A stretch of 16,459 nt of DNA from Pleurotus djamor (lineage: Eukaryota; Basidiomycota; Agaricomycetes; Agaricales; Pleurotaceae). A program made the translations under genes and the position numbers. The DNA is taken from the NCBI GenBank assembly GCA_029747585.1, contig JAPEVF010000971.1, positions 1-16,459 of the forward strand, read 5' to 3'. A model generated the notes under the pieces. It made no database searches, was not told the origin of the DNA, and worked only from the letters and a program-made list of their open reading frames with translations. Shown here piece by piece: positions 8,401 to 16,459 of this stretch. Positions within the stretch are counted from its first letter, which is position 1. Every line of letters begins with the position of its first letter.

Positions 8401-9309
8401 ATTCAACGGGACAGAATAGAGAGTGGCCGCAGCTGACGGGGACAAGACATGTCAACTGGGTCGGAACCATATATACCTATGGGCGATTGCGCATGACGCT
8501 GTTGGCATGGGTGGAACCAAAGTACTACAAGGGTCTCCCCGCATAACCCTTTGATCGAGAGACACCGAACCTGTCAGTATATTACATGGTCCATGGTGGA
8601 CATGTGAATATAATGCACATGAATCCGCCTGAATGGGAAAGACTGCGATGCTTAAATCGCGTCCGAGACAAAAGGAGGACGCAGGGTAACCCTCGCGAGA
8701 GATAAGCCTACGAGAATTACTTCAGACCTTGCCTCAGTCCGTGATCAAACATCAAATCCAAGCAGGGAGTAGTGATACAAGAAACTCACCAGTGTGGAGA
8801 CTTGCATATCATGGCTATCCAGTCTGCAACGATTATCTCCTAATAGGATGACGACCCTGTGGTCAATGTTTACAGGTGTAAAGCAGCATATCAGGGAGAC
8901 AGAGAGGGAATGCAATGTCATTCCCCAACAGCCATTCCCAACATGTGGAGCGCATGGATCCAAGAATCAGGGAAAGACGATAGGTTGCTTTCGTGAATCC
9001 ACATACAAGCACATACCTGTGTGGCTGGGTCAACGGAAGACAAGAGCTCCAAGTTAATACGAACACCTACCTTCGTCCATATTCAGATGGGGGCTATGAG
9101 TTAGTAAACGTTGACGGGTTGGCAATAACATGCAATCGGACCACGTAAAAAGATTAAAGAGAAGGGCTAGCTACAGAAATACATAAGTACAATAGATTGC
9201 AAGTCAAGTCAAGTAGTACATATTGATGCCACGGAAAGCGAACCCGATGATTCATGATAGATAGGAAAAGGAGCAGGTATAGCGATAGAAAGCACTTCTC
9301 GTTCTTGTT
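8401..9309. other. Intergenic: 7TM promoter/5' leader and RING 3' end
   Basis: Both flanking genes are on the minus strand. Several short open frames on both strands (for example around 8745-9060) show no family resemblance. A good minus-strand donor (gtgagtttc, 8779-8787) suggests a possible leader intron of the 7TM transcript, but I cannot place its acceptor with confidence. No gene or RNA recognised. Confidence 0.5.
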
Positions 9310-11552
9310 CTAGGTGGGGGAATATATCGACGTATGTGCAGCCATAGGAAGATACGGATCAGTTGGATCTTCCTCGTCATTTTCTCGGCGTCGACGTCTT
9401 GCGAAACGGAGATATCGGGAGAATCTTCCATTGTTACCATGATGGTCCGCACTACTATGCCGATGGGACACATTATTATTGCCATTGGATTCACCAGCGG
9501 ACAGGATGGTTTCCAGCGCAAGGAAGTCTGTGAAAAAACACCAGATGTTATTTTGGTTTATATAAACGAGGATAACAAGCGAGAAAAAAAAAGTGAAACG
9601 TTACATACCTTGTCGGCATATTGGACAAGAGCTGGACAATTCCAAAAGCCAAGGGTCGACGCACTGTTGGTGGAATCGATGTTTTCCTTCACATGGAAGG
9701 ACGCGAAGATCGTCTCCCTCTTCGAAATCGACGATACATATAGGGCAGGTCTCTAGCCCCATGGACGCCTGTGCAACTTCGGGTTGGGAAAGACGCCGTA
9801 GCGATGTGGATGGCCCAGCCTTGGAGCGGTTTGGCCCGGCAGGAGCGGTACTTGGTCGACGACTAGGACCAGCTGGCGGAGCTTGCAAAAAGCGGTTAGA
9901 AGTTGCAAGCGATATCGTCGAGCTAGACGGTGCTGGTGCTGGTTCCGTTTCTTCAGAGGGCACGGGTGGAGGAGACGGTGGGGACGGATCAGGGGTAATC
10001 GGTTTACTTGCTGGAGAGGGGTGAACTACTACTTTAGTAGGATCAGTAGCGTCCGCGTTGTCAGCTTTGTTGGCATAGTCCTTCGTCAACTCTTTTAGCA
10101 CGATCTTCGGACTAGCGGCATCTTCATCAGGTCCCGAGCTATCGAAGGAGGCTTCTGCCTCGACGTCCTTAGTGGGTCCAGTGTGAGAAACCGTATCCCC
10201 TGGACTACTCCCAAATTTGACGACGGGGAAGGTGTCCAGCATGGCGCGAGTCAGGCCACGTACGCGGCTCTGAGAGTATGAGCCCCCGAATCCACGGCCT
10301 GAGCGCGGTCCATATCTCTCAGGATGTCGGATCGCTCGTATTGCCTGTGTGGGCGTGATCAGTGAGACGAGATGTGAAGACTAAAAACGATTACTCACGC
10401 CTGATATGATGACAATACAGAATAACGCAGAAACACAGCCCGTAATCGCATACAGAATGATCCTATGCGACGTAGCTGTAAGTCATCAGTCCCAGAACAC
10501 TAGGATGATCGACGCACATTGCCAAACTCGTAGAAGTGGATGTCGCCGTGGTTGCAGGAGTTTGGTTAACCGAGGAATCCGGTGTTGGGCTATCACGATC
10601 TGGATCGGTCGAGTTGTATGCTATGAGAGCAGAAAAGACATATTCCGGAGTACGGGCCACCCTTGAATTGACTGATTCAGTGATCACAACAGCCGAGTCG
10701 TTCATTTGGTATGAATCATAGAACTTGAACGTCTGAATTGAGAACTGGTTCTCGATGAGACTTCAAACAGAATATTCAGTCAGACTGAGGCGAGATCGTG
10801 TGAAGGAGAGTGTATTCACTGTGATGAAGTGTTTCCTTGCGTCGCAAATATATCGAAGACCTGATCGAAAATGCCTTGGTTCGTATACTCGGCGTTGATG
10901 ACGCATGCTTGTGAATGAAGAGAGTATAGCAACTAGAAGCGGGTTGATGATCAACGGAAGAATGAAGAGATAACCTTTGGAATCAGTGACGCACTGCGGC
11001 TTTTGCTCCCTTGTCTCTCGCAAGCGTGAATATGTCAATCTCCATCGAAGCCTGGGTAGCATTTGCATCGCAGGCGACTAGCGCGATCCAGGGCGCACTG
11101 GCTGTAAAAGCATGCAAATTTGAGCCGAGAATTGCAACCGTGACTGTGCTCACTTACTTGCAGGGGTAGTCTCATTGACGTGCTCTTCGGAAAAGTGAAT
11201 CAAGGCTCCCTGTTACAGAGACTCAGTCGTCGAGGTCAAAGAACCCATAGAGGGAGATAATCGCACCCGACTAAGCCCAAGACTATCTCTGCCCGCCAGT
11301 TGGAAAGACACATTCATATGGTCATACCTGAGTAAAGTTACAGGTCATACTGCGCATCCAGTCATAAGAAACCACACACCCGTTTTGCCAATACATTGCC
11401 AACTGCGAGCTATCCGTGATATTCAATCCTCCACGAACTGCAAGTGCCGTGTCATTTGTCGGTGAAGCCGGGATGTACGCCAAAACCGAGACCAAAGCCG
11501 AGAGCGTCGAGATAAGGAGCCAAAAGAGGGATACAGATATCAGCCTGGGCAT
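9310..11552 (-). CDS. PA-TM-RING E3 ubiquitin ligase
   Basis: Membrane RING-H2 ligase of the GRAIL/RNF13 architecture, expected in the endomembrane system with PA domain in the lumen and RING in the cytosol. Exons (plus coordinates): 11380-11552, 11267-11327, 11158-11209, 10995-11101, 10820-10932, 10518-10760, 10399-10462, 9609-10344, 9310-9527. They total 1767 bases, 588 residues. Signal peptide about 1-25 (MPRLISVSLFWLLIST...). PA domain about 65-200 with GALIHFSEEH, APWIALVACDANAT and GAKAALLYSLHS. Several N-glycosylation sequons (NDT, NIT, NVS, NET, NAT). Ser/Thr/Pro stalk, then transmembrane MIILYAITGCVSALFCIVII at 250-271. Long disordered Pro/Ser-rich region. RING at 471-514: CPIC, then C-x3-H-x2-H-x2-C, then CPIC, all eight zinc ligands present. 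C-terminal tail with RYLRFARRRRR. A tandem partial copy lies upstream at 12923-14054. Confidence 0.93.
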
Positions 11553-11560
11553 CGTCGTGA
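10456..11560 (-). repeat. Tandem duplication, copy A, coding part
   Basis: Luminal half of the PA-TM-RING gene, from the signal peptide to the membrane exon. It matches 12921-14062 in the same orientation with the same exon order. Exons 1, 2, 4 and 6 have equal lengths in both copies (173, 61, 107, 243). Hand-aligned protein identity is 42/57 in exon 1, 30/35 in exon 4 and 59/80 in exon 6. Introns are much more diverged. Confidence 0.9.
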
Positions 11561-12922
11561 ACCGCGAAGACCTCAAGGAATGATATCAAACAACGCAGGA
11601 TTGAGGAGGGGAGTTACCTGCGTTGCATTGGCATGCAGGAGAAGGAAAGGCAAGGGTGGTAGTTGGAAATGCCGCCAAATTGGCAGCGAGCGACCAGCAT
11701 GCACACGCTAGAAAGGGTGCTCCAGGCCTTACCCAATCGGAACAGAGGCACCAAGACGGCTTTCACTTCCTCCGCCTTCTCTCCTCACGCACTCGTCATG
11801 AATACTATAACCCGCTAATACCTGGACACGCATCGGCATTATTTCAGTCGCAAATGACAAGGGATTCCCAAATTTACTTTCAAGTTTCTCTTGCTGTTGT
11901 CCTGCTAAAAATTTCAACATATACATGGCATGTGCGTGTGCGTTGTACCGGATACGCATGGTGTTGGTAAACTGCAGCTGAGCATGGAACTGGCGTGGCT
12001 CGGGTGAGGCTGCAGTGACATCCATCTCTCCCGGTCGAGCGATTAATGAAAAAATCACTGCTAGAATTCCATCTACTCATCATTGATATCTGCGTCGCTG
12101 GCACACGCTAGACGGTCAGCACTGCCCGAGTAATAGCGAAATGGAGTCTAACAAAGAATCCATTCCAGCCACCAACAGAAAACCAGGCACGCTGCAATAC
12201 CTCCTTCCATAATGTTGATTAGAGCACACCTCGAAACACGTCAGTTCGTGGTAATGCTGATGATGTAGAGAGTAAGCATCCATCGACATCATTCAACACC
12301 ACTCGTTCACTGATGCACAGTGTATCAAGCGAGGTAAGAATCGAGTCGAGTATCTACCGGAAATACATGTGCGTGCTCGACGGGAAGTTCTTCTCTGTTT
12401 TCTGATGAGATGGCGTAGGCTTCTAAGAGTACATAGCATACCCATCCGTGCCCCAGATTTCGACAATGTGATAGTTTAGGCGCGACTAAGTTGGCAGTAT
12501 TATCGGGTATCTCTCCTCGTTTGCGGCCACTCCGTTGGACTTGACTCAGAACACTCGGGAACTAAATCAGGGGTGCTTACATAGCCCCTCTCTCGAGTGA
12601 GGATCCTTTGTCAATCCATGCTCAGATGAGCACTGGCTAGTAAGTAAAACTGCCTCGACTTACATCACAGGAGCTGCTTTTGAGAGACTTTGAAAAGCAC
12701 GTGAGTTACTAGAGTGGACAAGAGTGGCCAGGAAGCGTATAGGGGCCCGTAACAGGGGCTCCCAGCATCGGGAGATCATTGGTCAAGACGTCTTTAAGGA
12801 GCCCTCTGTGAGTACTTAAGCCAAGGTACCCAGATATCTCTGGGACAAGCTCTAATTTTTTCTCAGCTGCTGTTAATCTAATTAAAACAACAAGGACCCT
12901 CCATCTCTGACAATAATAGCGA
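11553..12922. other. Intergenic between the PA-TM-RING gene and its truncated copy
   Basis: 1370 bp. The first part is upstream sequence of the E3 gene. From about 12009 to 12470 it matches the flank of the second copy. The stretch 12480-12920 matches nothing else in the window. It contains small inverted repeats, such as cccaga/tctggg around 12829-12844 and gtaagt/acttac around 12640-12663. The minus frame ending at 12709 has no recognisable domain. No gene supported. Confidence 0.5.
12009..12470. repeat. Duplicated upstream flank, copy A
   Basis: Matches 14260-14775 in direct orientation. Anchors include catctctcccggtcg, catcattgatatctgcgtcg, agcgaaatggagtct, acctcgaaacacgtcag and tgatgagatggcgta, in the same order. 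Small indels change frame between the copies, so it is most likely non-coding or decayed. Confidence 0.8.
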
Positions 12923-14062
12923 TCAAAAGCAGCTGACAACCACATACAGGATAATCCTATGCAGGTCGCTGTAAGTAAACCATGATTGTGTGTCAGCTAC
13001 AGCAGATGATCTACGCACATTGCCACATTCATTGAAGTGGGTGCCGCCGTGGTCACAGGAGCCCAATTGACCGAGGGATCTGGTGTTGGGATATCTCTAT
13101 CTGGGTCGGTCGAGTTGTGTGCTATGAGATCAGCGAAAATGTATTCCGGAGTACGAGCCATCCTCGAATTGATTGATTCAGTGATCAGAACAGCCGACTC
13201 GTTCATTTGCTGGGCGTCATAGAACTTGAACGTCTGGATAGAGAACTGATTTTCGATGACACTTTGAACAGTGTATTAGATACGAGAGTGAGACTAAAAG
13301 AGATCACGCTACGTAGTATACTCACCGGGATGAGATGTTTCCTTTAGTAGTGAAAATATCCAAGACAATGTCTTGCTTGGAATACTCCGCGTTTATGACG
13401 CATGCCTCCGAGCGTAGAGAGTATAGCAGCTAGAAATCGAATGATGGTAGTAAATAAGCGAAGATAATAACGTTCGAATTCATTGACGCACTGCCGCCTT
13501 TGCCCCCTTGTCTCTTGCAAGCGTGAAGACGTCCGTCTCCATTGAAGCGTGGGTAGCATTGGCATCACAAGAAACAAGCGCGATCCAAGGTGCATTGGCT
13601 GGAGGGATGAGCTATCAATATATCAATCGTACAAACTAGGAGCGCATTTCCTTACTTGCAGGCGTGCTAGTCTCGTTGACGTGCTCTTCGGAGAAGTGAA
13701 TCAGGGCCCCCTGTCGCGGAATCTCAGTTCAACGTCCGAACTCATCCATACGAGGTATCGCACCCTGCTTATCCCAAGACTATTTCTACCCGCCAGCTGG
13801 AAAGACACATTCGTGCCGTAGGACCTGGGCAACTTAAAGCTACAGCGCACCCATGGGATCACCGAAGAAGAAAACACGCACCCTTTTTGCCAATACATCT
13901 CTAACTGCGAGGTATCCGTAAGATTCAACCCTCCACGAACCGCAAATGCCGTATCATTTGTCGGTGATGCTGGGATGTACGCCAAAATGGACACCGAGCT
14001 CAAGAGCGTCGAGCCAAGCAGCCAATAGAGGGGGACCGGCGTCAGCTTAGGCATCGTTGCGA
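12921..14062 (-). repeat. Tandem duplication, copy B, coding part
   Basis: Direct, head-to-tail partner of 10456-11560. Similarity fades within the exon that encodes the membrane helix, at about 12895-12925. Nothing resembling the cytosolic or RING exons follows on the minus strand, so the duplication breakpoint or a later deletion lies there. Confidence 0.9.
12923..14054 (-). CDS. RING-less PA-domain paralogue of the adjacent E3 ligase, intact 258-residue frame
   Basis: Truncated tandem copy of the PA-TM-RING gene. Exons (plus coordinates): 13882-14054, 13764-13824, 13656-13710, 13492-13598, 13326-13429, 13019-13261, 12923-12956. They total 777 bases. Signal peptide MPKLTPVPLYWLLG... to about 25; PA domain with GALIHFSEEH, APWIALVSCDANAT and GAKAALLYSLRS; Ser/Thr/Pro stalk; then MIILYVVVSCF and a stop, where copy A continues through a full membrane helix. 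No cytosolic region and no RING. Six introns are at the same sites as in copy A with working GT/AG ends. Coding indels relative to A are +3 (exon 3) and -9 (exon 5), with no internal stop. The product would be secreted or tail-held (the end may resemble a GPI signal) and could compete with the ligase for luminal ligands. Whether it is expressed is unknown. Confidence 0.75.
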
Positions 14063-14259
14063 ACCGGGACCTCGAGGAACAATAATATCAAGTTCCTCGG
14101 ACGGGTGCTCGTGCGATACAGAAATTGCCCACCAAATTAGCAGCGAGGGCCGACTCGGAGCGTCCAATATCATGACGCCGCTCACACGCTTCCGAACTCC
14201 CACTCACGTCGAAGATGAACCCAGTCCAGAGCACCCTGCAAACCCAGGGTGGTGGCAAG

Positions 14260-14775
14260 GCTGCACACCCATCTCTCTCCGGTCGGGCATGGCAGAAAAA
14301 TGGCAGCTTGCCATGGACCGAAAGCCCATCATTGATATCTGCGTCGCAGGCAGACGCTAAATGGTCAACACTGCCCGAGCAATAGCGAAATGGAGTCTGA
14401 CAGACGATACATTTCTAGCCACCAACGGAAAGCCAGGCACACACTCAATATTGAATGAGTATGGCCATGCCATCACGGTAAGTACCTCCTTCCATACTTA
14501 CGTCTTTGATTACACCTCGAAACACGTCAGCTCGTGGTACATACTGAATGGTGGTCATGATGTCGGCGATGTACAGAAGTCAACACCCATCATCCATCAC
14601 TGCTCTTTCGCGATAATCATTGATGCTTCGGCGTACCCTTGCACCACGCACCAATCGAGCCGAGTTGAGCAATCACCNAAAAAAAGAATATGCGTGTTCG
14701 ACGGGAATTCCCTCTCTGATGAGATGGCGTATAGACTGCTACACCATCCGTGTCTCCGATCTCGACAACGACGAC
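14260..14775. repeat. Duplicated upstream flank, copy B
   Basis: Direct match of 12009-12470 with the same order of anchors. Copies A and B place this block 457 and 206 bases from their start codons, so one flank gained or lost about 250 bases in between. Compared with A it has extra sequence around 14600-14690. Confidence 0.8.
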
Positions 14776-15048
14776 TCGTCCATCCATCACTGCGGCTGCA
14801 TGGGCGGTGATATATCTGGTAATTATAGTCGTTCGAGCTCAACGGAACGCAACGACGGGACTCACGAAAGCCTATCACTAGCCACCGTCAATAACCGCTC
14901 AGTAGCCAATTGTGGACTGTACAACAGGCTCTGATCCACCACAAACAGGGGGCGTATACCATGGCAATCCCGCCCAGCGGCGTTTTTGGCGATGCAGCGT
15001 CCCGACTTAGTGGGTGGGCAGTCAAAAGAACTTGGGTAAATTGAGTTG

Positions 15049-15054
15049 TTTATT
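15049..15054 (-). other. Polyadenylation-signal-like AATAAA of allantoinase
   Basis: Minus strand reads aataaa 60 bases past the allantoinase stop, in an A/T-rich setting. Fungal poly(A) signals are loose, so this is a plausible but unproven 3' end signal. Confidence 0.4.
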
Positions 15055-15113
15055 ATTTTTAGAGTACATACAGTGCAATCGCTGTAGGGTGATTTGATGG
15101 ACGTATGAGCTGT

Positions 15114-16459
15114 TTAGAGAAGTACTCCGCTAGCGGCGATTCCATCGAAGCCGTGCTCAACGCTATACGACAGTCGACCGCGTAGATACGTCTTCTGGAC
15201 GCGTCCTCGAAGAGTCAATCCCTCGTAAGGCGAAACCTTATTCTTGAAGTTCATCTGCTCCTTCGTAACCTGGAGTCCGCATCCGATAAACGAAAAATCC
15301 CCCGAATAACAACGGGATGACTCACCTTATAGTCCGCATCGGGATCAAATACAACAAAGTCGCCATCATACCCAACTTTGAGTTGTCCTTTACTCGAGTC
15401 TAATTTAGCATGCGCCGCCGTCTTCACGGCCATCCAATCCACGATCTGGGCGATGCTAACGCCCCTCTTCCGCCCCTCCGTCCACAGGAGGCTCAACCCA
15501 AGGCCAAGAGTGCTAATGCCACCCCAAGCACCCATGATATCGCCGCTATCCAGGTTCTTGAGCGAGGCTACACAAGGACTGTGATCGGAGACAACAAAAT
15601 CAATGTCACCTGCGATCAACGCCGCCCACAGTTGGTCTCTGTTGAACGTATCCCTAATCGGGGGACAGCATTTAAATTCGGGATGACCATTGGGAATATC
15701 GTCTGCGGACAGGCATAGGTAGTGGAAGCAGGTCTCAACGGTTAAAGGCAGATTCTTGGCCTTGGCGGCCCGGATAATTGGCAGAGCCTTGGCAGCGGAT
15801 AGATGGACGATGTGGCACCTGAGAGTGGGGTAAGATTCCTGTAATGAAGTGATGAGGGCTATGGCATCGGCTTCGAGTTTGGATGGGCGAGAGTCGAGGA
15901 AGGTTTGGTAGAGGGTAGGGTCGCTTGATTTCTCTTCGGAGGTCGGGTGTTGATCCAGCTCGGCGTGAAAAAGAAGGGTTGTTGGGAGATGCTAAAGATG
16001 GATAAGTTGAGGAGGAGGCACTGATGGTGTGATGAAGCGCACACGAAGTTCCTCCATGGCTGACCTCAGATCGCTTTCGTCAACACACGGGAATTCCTAC
16101 AACAAGGGAAATATGATGAACACAGTGATGTGGATGATGGATGGAGGATGGAGGGGGATAAATTCACCTCTACGCCGCTTTCTATCAGAAAGCACTTGAA
16201 TCCCTTGACGCCAGCATCCACCAATGGACTGAGGTGGGCCTGCGATTACAAAGTATGAATGTCATATCACTGGAGATGGAAGAAAGAGGCACCGACTTGA
16301 TTTCCGGGAATGACCCCACCCCAGAAGGCAACGTCGGTGTAGCACTGGCCTTGTGCGGCATCCTTTTTAGACAGCAGGTTGTCTACGGTCGTGGTGGGCG
16401 GTATCGAGTTGAGAGGCATATCAACGACGGCTGTGACGCCGCCTGATGCGGCTGCCCGT
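15114..16459 (-). CDS. DAL1: Allantoinase, N-terminus cut by window edge
   Basis: Zinc amidohydrolase that opens allantoin to allantoate in purine/ureide breakdown, letting the fungus use allantoin as nitrogen source. Exons (plus coordinates): 16297-16459 (partial), 16168-16239, 16043-16096, 15326-15991, 15114-15269. 369 residues are visible; the family is about 450-480, so the N-terminus with the first HxH metal pair lies right of the window. Seen in order: [43 protein letters not shown] (the lysine expected to be carboxylated to bridge the two metals), LLFHAEL and CHIVHLS (metal histidines), [23 protein letters not shown] (catalytic Asp), [53 protein letters not shown]. This is closer to allantoinase than to dihydroorotase or dihydropyrimidinase because of the NSIPPTTT and CCPPIR blocks. 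No defect is visible. Confidence 0.93.

Larger units (their letters stand above)
14055..15113. other. Intergenic: duplicated flank B and 3' region of allantoinase
   Basis: Contains upstream sequence of the truncated paralogue, the second flank copy (14260-14775) and, from about 14780, unique sequence down to the allantoinase stop. Plus-strand frames at 14172-14360 and 14361-14810 look long but lack a known domain and are not preserved in copy A. One N occurs at 14678 in an A run. Confidence 0.5.

Noticed and set aside
11574..11576. Longer N-terminus for the PA-TM-RING protein
   Set aside because: The upstream codon is TTG, not ATG; copy B also starts at the homologous ATG before PKL/PRL.
12709..12945. 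78-codon minus-strand frame after the truncated paralogue
   Set aside because: Starts in a shifted frame of the decayed membrane exon and continues into unique sequence with no recognisable domain.
14172..14810. Two long plus-strand frames in flank B
   Set aside because: The homologous stretch in flank A has frame-changing indels and stops, and no domain is recognisable, so coding is not supported.
1..16459. tRNA, rRNA, CRISPR, complete transposon or biosynthetic cluster
   Set aside because: No cloverleaf signature, repeat-spacer array, transposase or retroelement domain, or secondary-metabolite core enzyme was seen; one P450 alone does not make a cluster.

Overview
The window reads as nuclear DNA of a mushroom-forming basidiomycete (Agaricomycete type). 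Genes are densely packed and broken by many 50-90 bp GT...AG introns, and every recognisable protein resembles basidiomycete families. I rebuilt the gene models by hand from splice signals and protein-family conservation, so exon borders are inferences from sequence and not from transcripts. The assembly is not clean. There are N bases at 2496-2502 and 14678, and two genes carry what look like single-base frame errors.

Layout, left to right. 1-640 (-): CWC15-type spliceosome protein, cut by the window edge and with a one-base frame break near its end. 830-2661 (-): cytochrome P450, intact from the middle to the stop but with no recognisable N-terminal third. 2662-3680: AT-rich gene-free stretch. 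3681-4788 (-): ATG27-type autophagy/sorting receptor. 4789-4980: short shared promoter. 4981-6834 (+): ataxin-3-like Josephin deubiquitinase with three ubiquitin-interacting motifs. 6972-8400 (-): seven-transmembrane protein of an uncharacterised fungal family. 9310-11552 (-): PA-TM-RING E3 ubiquitin ligase. 12923-14054 (-): a tandem, head-to-tail partial copy of that ligase that keeps the luminal PA half and stops inside the membrane segment. 15114-16459 (-): allantoinase, cut by the right edge.

The most interesting part is 9.3-14.8 kb. The PA-TM-RING gene and part of its upstream flank have been duplicated in direct orientation. The second copy lost the cytosolic half and the RING, yet has a complete 258-codon reading frame. 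All six introns are at homologous positions, and coding-length differences occur only in multiples of three. It looks like a RING-less PA protein and possible decoy, not ordinary debris. Its shortened hydrophobic C-terminus could act as a GPI-anchor signal, which is speculative.

The Josephin protease and the E3 ligase are both ubiquitin enzymes and ATG27 is a membrane-sorting protein. I see no evidence in the sequence that these neighbours form one pathway. CWC15 (splicing) and allantoinase (purine breakdown) are housekeeping or metabolic genes.
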